Below are positions 1-6,398 of a stretch of 6,608 nt of DNA, piece by piece; position 1 is the stretch's first letter, and each line of letters opens with the position of its first letter. The stretch is taken from positions 1 to 6,608 of the forward strand of contig JAVBYH010000191.1 in assembly GCA_030824175.1 (NCBI GenBank), written 5' to 3'. Source of the DNA: Bacteroidota bacterium. Its GTDB lineage: Bacteria; Bacteroidota; Ignavibacteria; UBA10030; UBA8401. The notes under the pieces are model-generated. The model made no database searches. It had not been told where the DNA came from and worked only from the letters and a program-made list of their open reading frames with translations. The position numbers were made by a program, and so were the translations under genes.

Positions 1-1
1 C

Positions 2-1360
2 GGAAAGGCATCGATCGATTACAGCTTCGTCACGGGCGAATCGACGCTCATCGACAAGCAGGCCGGGGATCTCGTCTACGCCGGCGGACGCCAATCCGGA
101 AGCATGATCGAACTGCAGACCGCCAAGGATGTCTCGCAGGGCTACCTGACGCAGCTCTGGAATGCCGATGCGTACGTGGCGAAACGCGAAAGCCGCATGT
201 CGGCGGTCACGAACAGCGTCGGCAAATATTTTACAATTGTTGTGCTCCTTGCGGCTGCGCTCACCGGAGCGTGGTGGTGGCGGACCGATCCGGGCCGCGC
301 GCTGAACGCGCTGACTGCCGTCCTCATCATCGCATGCCCCTGCGCGCTGGCGCTCTCGTCTCCGATCGGCCTCGGCACGGCGATGCGCATCTTCGGGCGG
401 AACAAGTGCTACGTGAAGAACACCGCCGTCATCGAATCGCTCGCCGGCGTCGACGCGCTCGTGTTCGACAAGACGGGCACGCTCACACAAGCGGACGCAG
501 GGTCCGTGCAGTTTGTTGGCGGCCCACTCACCGATGATGAACGGTCGCTCGCCGCATCCATCGCGTTCCAATCCACGCATCCGATGAGCCGCACGGTCTA
601 CAAGAGCGTGAAGGACGCCGCACGGCGGGAGGTCCGCCGTTATCGCGAACACGCCGGCACCGGAATCGAGGGGACGATCGGGGCGGACGCGGTGAAATTG
701 GGCACCTGCGCGTTTGCGGGAGGCGGGGCGGATGATACGGCGTCGCCCGAGGAATCCCGCACATACCTCGCCGTGAACGGCATTGTGAAGGGGTATTTCG
801 CCGTCGGTGCGCGGTACAGGCCCGGGATTGGCACGATGCTCTCGGCGCTTGGCGCCCGGTATCCGGTCTCCCTGCTTTCGGGCGACAACGAGAGCGAAAA
901 GGGCGCGCTTACGTCGCTCTTCGACAGGTTCGCGGCCCTCCGGTTCTTCCAGTCGCCGATGGAAAAGCTCCGGTACATCCAGGCCCTCCAGGCCCGGGGA
1001 GAGACCGTCGTGATGATCGGGGATGGGCTCAACGACGCAGGGGCCCTGAAACAGGGCGATGTCGGCATCGCCGTGACGGAGGATGCGGCGGTGTTCTCGC
1101 CCGCCTGCGACGCGATCCTCGAGGCCTCGGCGCTCGCGACCCTGCCGGACCTCCTCGCGTTTGCGCGCTCGAGCGTCCGCATTGTTTTCCTTTCCTTTGC
1201 ACTCTCTTTTCTGTATAATATTGTCGGATTCTATTTTGCGATGCAGGGCACCCTGTCGCCCCTCATCGCGGCCATTCTGATGCCGCTGAGCTCCATCACC
1301 GTCGTGATCGTCGCCACGGTGGCGACGCGCGCCGCTGCGAAACGACGGAGGCTCCTCTAA
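2..1360 (+). CDS. ccoI: CcoI/FixI copper-translocating P1B-type ATPase (5'-truncated by window edge)
   Basis: Inner-membrane P-type ATPase that exports copper from the cytoplasm for assembly of the CuB centre of cbb3 oxidase. The reading frame is open from base 2, so the ATG at 104 is an internal Met and the real start lies upstream; 452 residues are visible, probably a bit over half the protein. Fragment motifs in order: TGES of the actuator domain (residues 11-14), the membrane CPC metal site (bases 335-343), DKTGTLT with the phosphorylated Asp at base 467, an HP motif in the nucleotide-binding domain (near base 578), GDGLND (bases 1019-1036), then two C-terminal membrane helices carrying YN (LYNIVGF) and MPLSS. 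CPC with YN and MxxSS is the known signature of Cu(I) P1B-1 pumps. Any N-terminal metal-binding domain is off the window. Context separates it from a housekeeping CopA: its TAA overlaps the ATG of ccoS and the oxidase genes follow. No broken motif is seen. Confidence 0.95.
   Translation, partial: GKASIDYSFVTGESTLIDKQAGDLVYAGGRQSGSMIELQTAKDVSQGYLTQLWNADAYVAKRESRMSAVTNSVGKYFTIVVLLAAALTGAWWWRTDPGRALNALTAVLIIACPCALALSSPIGLGTAMRIFGRNKCYVKNTAVIESLAGVDALVFDKTGTLTQADAGSVQFVGGPLTDDERSLAASIAFQSTHPMSRTVYKSVKDAARREVRRYREHAGTGIEGTIGADAVKLGTCAFAGGGADDTASPEESRTYLAVNGIVKGYFAVGARYRPGIGTMLSALGARYPVSLLSGDNESEKGALTSLFDRFAALRFFQSPMEKLRYIQALQARGETVVMIGDGLNDAGALKQGDVGIAVTEDAAVFSPACDAILEASALATLPDLLAFARSSVRIVFLSFALSFLYNIVGFYFAMQGTLSPLIAAILMPLSSITVVIVATVATRAAAKRRRLL
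1347..1351 (+). promoter_or_regulatory. Ribosome binding site of ccoS
   Basis: A GGAGG core lies inside the last codons of ccoI, 8 nt before the ccoS ATG. Because the ccoI stop and the ccoS start share one base (TAATG), ccoS can be translated both by coupling to ccoI and by its own strong Shine-Dalgarno site. Confidence 0.75.
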
Positions 1361-1596
1361 TGTCCGTTATTGCGGTTCTCATCGGTTGCAGCATCCTCGT
1401 CGCCGCCGGCTTCCTCGCCGCATTCCTGTGGGCGGTGCGGACCGGGCAGTACGACGACAAATACACGCCCTCACTACGCATCCTCTTCGACGACCCGCCG
1501 GCCGCGTCTCCCCGCACGGCCGAAGGAGCGAAGACCGCGGACGGCGGTGGGGCAGAGGCGAACGAAACGAACGGCGGCACGGCCCGCGGCACGTAA
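1360..1596 (+). CDS. ccoS: CcoS, cbb3 oxidase maturation protein
   Basis: Small single-pass membrane protein; family members are needed for putting haem and copper cofactors into the CcoN subunit. The 78-residue product has one N-terminal membrane helix (about residues 3-26) followed by the family hallmark GQYDDKYTPSLRILFDD (about residues 29-45). The rest (46-78) is a low-complexity tail rich in Ala, Gly, Thr and Glu with no recognisable fold; compared with compact CcoS proteins this tail is an extension and is probably disordered. The ATG at 1360 is chosen because it overlaps the ccoI stop by one base and has GGAGG 8 nt upstream. A 59-nt gap without visible structure separates it from ccoNO. 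Confidence 0.95.
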   Translation: MSVIAVLIGCSILVAAGFLAAFLWAVRTGQYDDKYTPSLRILFDDPPAASPRTAEGAKTADGGGAEANETNGGTARGT

Positions 1597-1642
1597 GGCA
1601 ACAACAGAGAGATCAGCGTCACTTTATTCCATCACCATCACC

Positions 1643-1648
1643 GGAGAA
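1643..1648 (+). promoter_or_regulatory. Ribosome binding site that sets the ccoNO start
   Basis: GGAGAA sits 7 nt before the ATG at 1656. It supports that start over the upstream extension of the same frame, which overlaps ccoS and encodes an Arg-rich shadow of it. It also argues against the ATG at 1649, which touches this site and opens a frame that stops after ten codons. Confidence 0.8.
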
Positions 1649-1655
1649 ATGCAGC

Positions 1656-3767
1656 ATGGAGATACAAAAATTTTCTTATGATAATCGGATTGTAAGAGAT
1701 TTCGGGCTCGCCGCTGTCGTCTTTGCTCTCGTCGGCATGCTTGTCGGTATCATGATAGCGATTGAACTCTATGTTCCCGCGTTGAATCTCGGCATTCCCT
1801 ACCTGACGTTCGGCCGGCTGCGCCCCCTCCATACGAATGCCGTCATCTTCGCCTTCGTCGGCAACATCATCTTCATGGGCGTCTATTATTCGCTCCAGCG
1901 CGTCTGCAAGGCGCGCATGTTCAGCGACATCCTGAGCCGCATCCATTTCTGGGGCTGGCAGCTCATCATCGTGCTGGCCGCCGTGACGCTTCCCCTCGGC
2001 CTCACCACAAGCAAGGAATACGCCGAGCTCGAATGGCCGATCGACATCATGATCACGCTCATCTGGGTTGTGTTCGCCGTCAATATGTTCGGCACGATCA
2101 TGAAGCGGCGCGAGAAGCACATGTACGTGGCGATCTGGTTCTACATCGCGACAGTCATGACGATCGCCGTGCTTCACATCGTGAACTCGCTCGAGATCCC
2201 GGTGACGCTCTTCAAGAGTTATTCGCTCTACGCCGGCGTGCAGGATGCGCTCGTGCAATGGTGGTACGGGCACAATGCCGTGGCGTTCTTCCTGACGACG
2301 CCGTACCTCGGCCTGATGTATTATTTCCTCCCCAAGGCGGCGAATCGGCCCGTGTATTCCTACCGGCTCTCGATCATCCACTTCTGGGCGCTCATCTTCC
2401 TCTACATCTGGGCGGGTCCGCATCACCTGCTCTACACCGCGCTCCCCGATTGGGCGCAGTCCCTCGGCACGGTGTTCTCCATCATGCTCATCGCCCCCTC
2501 GTGGGGCGGCATGATCAACGGACTCCTGACGCTCCGCGGCGCCTGGGACAAGGTCCGCGAGGATCCCATCCTGAAATTCATGGTCGTCGCGGTCACCGCC
2601 TACGGCATGGCGACGCTTGAAGGGCCGCTGCTTTCGCTGAAGAACGTGAACGCGCTTGCGCATTACACGGACTGGATCGTGGCGCACGTGCACATCGGCG
2701 CGCTCGGCTGGAACGGCTTCCTCTCGTTCGGCATCCTCTACTGGCTCACGCCGCGCGTCTATGGCACGACGCTCTATTCGAAGAAGCTGGCCAATTTCCA
2801 TTTCTGGCTCGGCACGCTCGGCATCGTGTTCTATGCGGTACCCCTCTACTGGGCGGGCGTCGCGCAGTCGCTCATGTGGAAGCAGTTCACGGCGTTCGGC
2901 GTGCTTCAGTATCCCAACTTCCTCGAGACTGTTACGCAGATCCTTCCGATGTACGTGATCCGGAGCATCGGCGGCACGATCTTCTTCATCGGCGCGCTCG
3001 TCATGGTCTACAACCTGGCCAAGACGATGCTGCAGGGAACATTCATGGCCAATGAAGCGGCCGAAGCGCCGGCGCTTGCCGCCGGGGCGATGCACGAACA
3101 CGAGACGAAACACCGCTGGCTCGAGAAGCGGCCGATCCAGTTCGCGCTCGTCGCGACCGTCGTCGTGCTCATCGGCGGCCTCATTGAAATGGTGCCGACG
3201 TTCCTCATCAAGAGCAATATTCCGTCCATCGCGAGCGTCAAGCCGTACACGCCGCTCGAGCTCCATGGACGCGACATCTATATCCGCGAGGGGTGCAACA
3301 CATGCCATTCGCAGATGGTCCGCCCGTTCCGCTCCGAGACGGAACGCTACGGCGAATATTCGAAGGCCGGCGAGTACGTCTACGATCATCCCTTCCTCTG
3401 GGGCTCGAAGCGTACCGGGCCTGACCTCCACCGCGTCGGGAAAAAATTTCCGAACCTCTGGCACTACATGCATATGAACGATCCGCGGTCCATGTCGCCG
3501 GGCTCCATCATGCCCCCGTACCCGTGGCTCATCGAGGACGATCTGAACACCTCAACGACCGAGGCGAAGATCTCCGCCATGCAGACGCTCGGCGTGCCGT
3601 ATCCGAAGGGGTATGAGAAGGTCGCCATCATGGATCTGACCGCGCAGGCGGAAGACATCGCGGCGGACCTCCAGAAAATGGGCGCCCCCGCGGAACCGCA
3701 GAAGGAGATCATCGCCCTCATCGCGTATCTGCAGCGTCTGGGCATTGATATCAAGGCGGCGAAGTAA
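1656..3767 (+). CDS. ccoNO: Fused CcoN-CcoO: catalytic subunit and monohaem cytochrome c subunit of cbb3 oxidase
   Basis: Terminal oxidase core that reduces O2 to water and pumps protons at the cytoplasmic membrane. The product is 703 residues. Residues 1-460 are CcoN with about 12 membrane helices. Visible ligands are H59 (low-spin haem b, in RPLHTNAVIF), H206 (CuB, in YGHNAV), Y250 (the Tyr cross-linked to a CuB His), H256 and H257 (CuB, in GPHH), and H344 and H346 (in AHVHIG, ligands of b3 and b). E322 matches the conserved membrane Glu. From memory these positions sit one lower than in Pseudomonas stutzeri CcoN. Residues 461-493 form a linker, 494-516 the CcoO anchor helix, and 517-703 the periplasmic cytochrome c domain with haem motif CNTCH (547-551) and likely axial Met M619 (SIMPPYPWL). 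The C-terminus ALIAYLQRLGIDIK is typical of CcoO. In Proteobacteria these are two genes; here no stop or frameshift interrupts them. CcoN's C-terminus and CcoO's N-terminus should both be cytoplasmic, so the fusion is topologically sensible. Confidence 0.97.
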   Translation: MEIQKFSYDNRIVRDFGLAAVVFALVGMLVGIMIAIELYVPALNLGIPYLTFGRLRPLHTNAVIFAFVGNIIFMGVYYSLQRVCKARMFSDILSRIHFWGWQLIIVLAAVTLPLGLTTSKEYAELEWPIDIMITLIWVVFAVNMFGTIMKRREKHMYVAIWFYIATVMTIAVLHIVNSLEIPVTLFKSYSLYAGVQDALVQWWYGHNAVAFFLTTPYLGLMYYFLPKAANRPVYSYRLSIIHFWALIFLYIWAGPHHLLYTALPDWAQSLGTVFSIMLIAPSWGGMINGLLTLRGAWDKVREDPILKFMVVAVTAYGMATLEGPLLSLKNVNALAHYTDWIVAHVHIGALGWNGFLSFGILYWLTPRVYGTTLYSKKLANFHFWLGTLGIVFYAVPLYWAGVAQSLMWKQFTAFGVLQYPNFLETVTQILPMYVIRSIGGTIFFIGALVMVYNLAKTMLQGTFMANEAAEAPALAAGAMHEHETKHRWLEKRPIQFALVATVVVLIGGLIEMVPTFLIKSNIPSIASVKPYTPLELHGRDIYIREGCNTCHSQMVRPFRSETERYGEYSKAGEYVYDHPFLWGSKRTGPDLHRVGKKFPNLWHYMHMNDPRSMSPGSIMPPYPWLIEDDLNTSTTEAKISAMQTLGVPYPKGYEKVAIMDLTAQAEDIAADLQKMGAPAEPQKEIIALIAYLQRLGIDIKAAK

Positions 3768-3783
3768 CGTTCATCAACTGTGC

Positions 3784-3790
3784 GGAAGGA
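3784..3790 (+). promoter_or_regulatory. Ribosome binding site that sets the ccoQ start
   Basis: GGAAGGA ends 7 nt before the ATG at 3798. An in-frame GTG at 3780 lies upstream of this site and would put the Shine-Dalgarno sequence inside the gene, so the ATG is the better start. Confidence 0.8.
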
Positions 3791-3797
3791 AGCAGCG

Positions 3798-3968
3798 ATG
3801 TTTACGAATTATCTGAAATCGATTGAATATGTGACGGTCTATCCGATCGTATCGCTCATCTGTTTCATGGCCCTGTTCATCGGCGTCGTGATATGGGCGC
3901 TGAGGGCCGATGACAAGTACATCCGCAGGATGGAACATCTTCCGCTCGACACGCCGGCGGACCGGTAG
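3798..3968 (+). CDS. ccoQ: CcoQ, small subunit of cbb3 oxidase
   Basis: Single-pass membrane protein that in studied systems stabilises the CcoP association with the CcoNO core. The product is 56 residues, a normal CcoQ size. A short N-terminus (MFTNYLKSIE) precedes one membrane helix at about residues 14-35. A charged segment ADDKYIRRMEHLPLD follows; an acidic-basic stretch ending in LPLD after the helix resembles the Bacteroidota form of CcoQ. Identification rests on this pattern plus position: it starts 30 nt after ccoNO and precedes ccoP. The protein is too short for strong motif evidence on its own. Confidence 0.88.
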   Translation: MFTNYLKSIEYVTVYPIVSLICFMALFIGVVIWALRADDKYIRRMEHLPLDTPADR

Positions 3969-3981
3969 CAACGCCAACCAG

Positions 3982-4002
3982 GGGCGGGGAAGACTCCCGC
4001 CC
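3982..4002 (+). repeat. GC-rich inverted repeat (hairpin) in the ccoQ-ccoP gap
   Basis: Arms GGGCGGG (3982-3988) and CCCGCCC (3996-4002) form a perfect 7-bp stem with a 7-nt loop; a G-T pair could shorten the loop to 5 nt. On the + strand it is followed by GACAC and an A-run (4008-4014), not a T-run, so it does not look like an intrinsic terminator. On the - strand no T-run follows either. A role in mRNA stability or in setting the relative amounts of ccoNO/ccoQ and ccoP is possible but inferred. Confidence 0.6.
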
Positions 4003-4039
4003 GACACAAAAAAATGCAATCAACAAAGGGTGCGTTCCG

Positions 4040-4915
4040 ATGATCTTTATGAAAAAGCATTTTCCGCTGACAACCTTCCGCCGCTGCGCCGCAGCGGCCG
4101 CTCTGACGGCGCTTCTCCCCATGCTCGGCATGGCGGCGACAGGCACCGATAACGGCTCGGACATCGCCTTGGCCGCGACCGCGGTGATGACCGCCGTGAT
4201 CATCGCGTTGCTCTTCTACGTGCTCATCGTGCTGGACGGTGACCTCTCGTCCATCCTAGCGGTGCTCACGAGGGTGAAGAACTACATCCTTCCTCCGGAA
4301 TCGGAGAACGGCATGGAGATGGACGAGGACTTCGACGGCATCAGGGAACTCGACAATCGCGTGCCGCCGTGGTTCAACTACCTGTTCTACGGCTCCATCG
4401 TGTTCGCGCTCGTCTATATGGTGAACTTCCACATCCTGAACTCCTCGAAGCTGCCGCTCGGTGAGTATCAGGACGAACTGACGGCTGCGGGGCTCGAGCG
4501 CCAGATCCTCATCGCGACACAGGGATCCATCGACGAGTCGACGCTGACGGTGCTGAAGGATCCGGCCGCGGTGAAAGCGGGCATGGAGAATTTCGCGAAA
4601 TACTGCGTGTCGTGCCACGGCACACAGGCAGGCGGCATCGTGGGACCGAACCTCACCGACAAATACTGGATCAACGGCGGCGGGGTGAAGAACGTCTACA
4701 GGACGATCAAGATGGGCGTTCCGGCCAAGGGCATGATCAGCTGGGAGCTCGTCTTCACGCCGAAGCAGATCCAGGAACTGGCAAGCTACGTGCTGTCGCT
4801 CCAGGGCACGAGTCCCGTTGTCGCGAAAGCCCCCCAGGGAACGATCTGGGTCGACACGGATACGACGGCCGTCAGGGCATCCGTCGATTCACTGAACGTT
4901 AAATCGAACATGTAA
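4040..4915 (+). CDS. ccoP: CcoP, cytochrome c subunit of cbb3 oxidase (single-haem form)
   Basis: Membrane-anchored cytochrome c that takes electrons from the donor cytochromes and passes them toward CcoO/CcoN. The 291-residue product starts with a basic N-terminus and a hydrophobic stretch (about 14-33, ending LGMAATG) that resembles a signal peptide or an extra helix. A membrane helix follows at about 43-65, then an acidic cytoplasmic loop (86-107). Next is the CcoP_N signature DGIRELDNRVPPWFNYLF (99-116) with its helix at about 112-131. One cytochrome c domain follows, with CVSCH (189-193) and likely axial M232 (PAKGM). Proteobacterial CcoP has two CXXCH motifs; only one is present here although the length is similar, because the N-terminus is extended. 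The ATG at 4040 has AAAGGG 9 nt upstream; the in-frame ATG at 4049 is too far from it. The TAA overlaps the ccoG ATG by one base. Confidence 0.95.
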   Translation: MIFMKKHFPLTTFRRCAAAAALTALLPMLGMAATGTDNGSDIALAATAVMTAVIIALLFYVLIVLDGDLSSILAVLTRVKNYILPPESENGMEMDEDFDGIRELDNRVPPWFNYLFYGSIVFALVYMVNFHILNSSKLPLGEYQDELTAAGLERQILIATQGSIDESTLTVLKDPAAVKAGMENFAKYCVSCHGTQAGGIVGPNLTDKYWINGGGVKNVYRTIKMGVPAKGMISWELVFTPKQIQELASYVLSLQGTSPVVAKAPQGTIWVDTDTTAVRASVDSLNVKSNM

Positions 4916-6336
4916 TGAGCAAGAACGATCCTCTCAACGATATTCAACAGCAGGACGCCGAAGCATTTCGCGACTCGCTTGCCATCGTCACCGGCGAAGG
5001 CAAGCGCAACTGGATCTATCCGAAAAAGCCCGAGGGACGCTTCACGACCGCCCGCACGATTGTGAGCTGGCTGCTCCTGGTGATCCTCTTCGTCGTGCCG
5101 TTCATCCGGGTCGACGGGCATCCGTTCATGCTGCTGAACATCGTGGACCGGAAGTTCATCCTGTTCGGCGGCGCCTTTGGGCCGCACGATTTCTACCTGC
5201 TCGGCCTCTCGATGATCGCGGCGATCGTCTTCATCTTCCTCTTCACGGCCGTCTTCGGCAGGATCTTCTGCGGCTGGATCTGTCCGCAGACGGTGATGCT
5301 CGAGATGGTATTTCGGAAGATCGACTATTGGATCGAGGGCAATGCGGCCGACCAGCGCAGGCTCGACGCCGCCCCGTGGACCGGCCCGAAGATCGTCAGG
5401 AAGTTCTCGAAGTACGCCATCTATTTCGTTCTCTCGTTCCTCGTGGCCAACATGATGCTCGCGTGGGTGATCGGCATCGACACGCTCGGTGCGATCGTCC
5501 GCGAACCCGTGGAGGCCCATATCACCGGCTTCACCGCCATCATGGTCTTCACCGGCGTCTTCTACTGGATCTTCATCTGGTTCCGCGAACAGGCCTGCAT
5601 CCTCGTCTGCCCGTACGGCCGGCTGCAAGGGGTGCTGATGGACCAGCATACAATCGTCATCGCGTACGATTATCTGCGCGGCGAGCCGCGGGGAAAAATG
5701 AAGCGCGACACGGTGAGGACCGAAGGCGACTGCATCGACTGCCGCCAATGCGTCGAGGTCTGCCCGACTGGCATCGACATCCGCAACGGCACGCAGCTCG
5801 AGTGCGTGAATTGCACGGCGTGCATCGACGCATGCGATTCGATCATGGACAAGGTGAAGAAGCCGCGGGGCCTCATCCGGTACGATTCACTTCTCGGCAT
5901 TAAAAACAAGACGGGACTGAACATCACCGTGCGCGTTGTCGGGTATACGCTTGTGCTCCTTGCGCTCGTGTCCGTGCTGACATACCTCTTCCTCACGCGG
6001 ACCTCCGTCGACGCGACGATGCTCCGGACACCCGGCATGTTCTTCCAGGACCAGGCCGACGGCCGCGTCAGCAATCTCTACGATCTGAAGATCCGGAACA
6101 AGACATTCACGGCGATGCCTGTGACGGTGAGGCTCGAATCCATCACGGGGGAGGTGAAGCTCCTCGGCGATGAACTCGTCGTGCCGCCGAACGATCTTGC
6201 CGAAACGAAGCTGTTCGTGATCCTCGCACGCACCGACCTGAAGGCGATGAATACGCCGCTGACGCTGGGGATCTACGCACACGGAACGAAGATCGCGTCC
6301 ATGTCGACATCGTTCCTCGGTCCCGTAAAAAAATAA
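4915..6336 (+). CDS. ccoG: CcoG/FixG, [4Fe-4S] copper reductase for cbb3 oxidase assembly
   Basis: Polyferredoxin-like membrane protein; CcoG has been shown to reduce Cu(II) to Cu(I), supplying copper in the form used to build CuB. The product is 473 residues, the usual length. It has about five membrane helices (47-64, 93-115, 165-188, 204-222, 338-361). Paired Cys motifs FCGWICPQT (C119, C123) and CILVCPYGRLQ (C228, C232) lie at helix ends. A cytoplasmic ferredoxin domain carries two complete cluster motifs: C273, C276, C279, C283 and C297, C300, C303, C307. Residues from about 362 to 473 form the C-terminal beta-rich domain (FixG_C, Ig-like), expected in the periplasm. The start overlaps the ccoP stop (TAATG). 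No clear Shine-Dalgarno site precedes it, so translation probably depends on coupling to ccoP. All expected Cys residues are present. Confidence 0.97.
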   Translation: MSKNDPLNDIQQQDAEAFRDSLAIVTGEGKRNWIYPKKPEGRFTTARTIVSWLLLVILFVVPFIRVDGHPFMLLNIVDRKFILFGGAFGPHDFYLLGLSMIAAIVFIFLFTAVFGRIFCGWICPQTVMLEMVFRKIDYWIEGNAADQRRLDAAPWTGPKIVRKFSKYAIYFVLSFLVANMMLAWVIGIDTLGAIVREPVEAHITGFTAIMVFTGVFYWIFIWFREQACILVCPYGRLQGVLMDQHTIVIAYDYLRGEPRGKMKRDTVRTEGDCIDCRQCVEVCPTGIDIRNGTQLECVNCTACIDACDSIMDKVKKPRGLIRYDSLLGIKNKTGLNITVRVVGYTLVLLALVSVLTYLFLTRTSVDATMLRTPGMFFQDQADGRVSNLYDLKIRNKTFTAMPVTVRLESITGEVKLLGDELVVPPNDLAETKLFVILARTDLKAMNTPLTLGIYAHGTKIASMSTSFLGPVKK

Positions 6337-6349
6337 TCAAATTATTGTG

Positions 6350-6374
6350 TAGGGCGAGCTGTTAGCTCGCCCTA
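6350..6374 (+). repeat. Perfect 11-bp inverted repeat (hairpin) in the ccoG-ccoH gap
   Basis: Arms TAGGGCGAGCT (6350-6360) and AGCTCGCCCTA (6364-6374) are exact reverse complements around a GTT loop. The hairpin takes up much of the 62-nt gap. The + strand downstream (TGATCTGTAC) has no T-run, so a rho-independent terminator is unlikely. Read on the - strand, the first run of T is about 20 nt away, too far for a standard terminator. Its symmetry resembles dispersed intergenic palindromes (REP-like elements), but only one copy is visible here. Confidence 0.7.
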
Positions 6375-6398
6375 TGATCTGTACATCCAAGGCATACA

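Noticed and set aside
104..106. ATG as the start of ccoI
   Set aside because: The same frame is open to base 2 and already encodes the conserved VTGES actuator motif upstream of this ATG, so it is an internal Met.
1386..1655. N-terminal extension of ccoNO upstream of 1656
   Set aside because: The added residues are an Arg-rich out-of-frame reading of ccoS with no CcoN similarity; a good ribosome site precedes 1656.
1597..1655. Internal promoter or FNR-type site before ccoNO
   Set aside because: I looked for a TTGAT-N4-ATCAA palindrome and for -35/-10 or Bacteroidota-type promoter boxes in this 59-nt gap and saw none convincing.
1638..3473. Long open frame on the - strand opposite ccoNO (611 codons)
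   Set aside because: It is fully antisense to a gene with clear catalytic motifs, and its product is a monotonous mix of Asp, Glu, Arg and His with no domain. This is the usual by-product of GC-rich third positions in the real gene.
4786..5748. Open frame on the - strand across the ccoP end and ccoG (320 codons)
   Set aside because: It has the same Asp/Glu/Arg/His-rich composition and lies opposite two confidently identified genes, with no recognisable domain.
6350..6374. Rho-independent terminator ending the operon after ccoG
   Set aside because: There is no T-run after the stem on the + strand, and ccoH, part of the same pathway, follows immediately.
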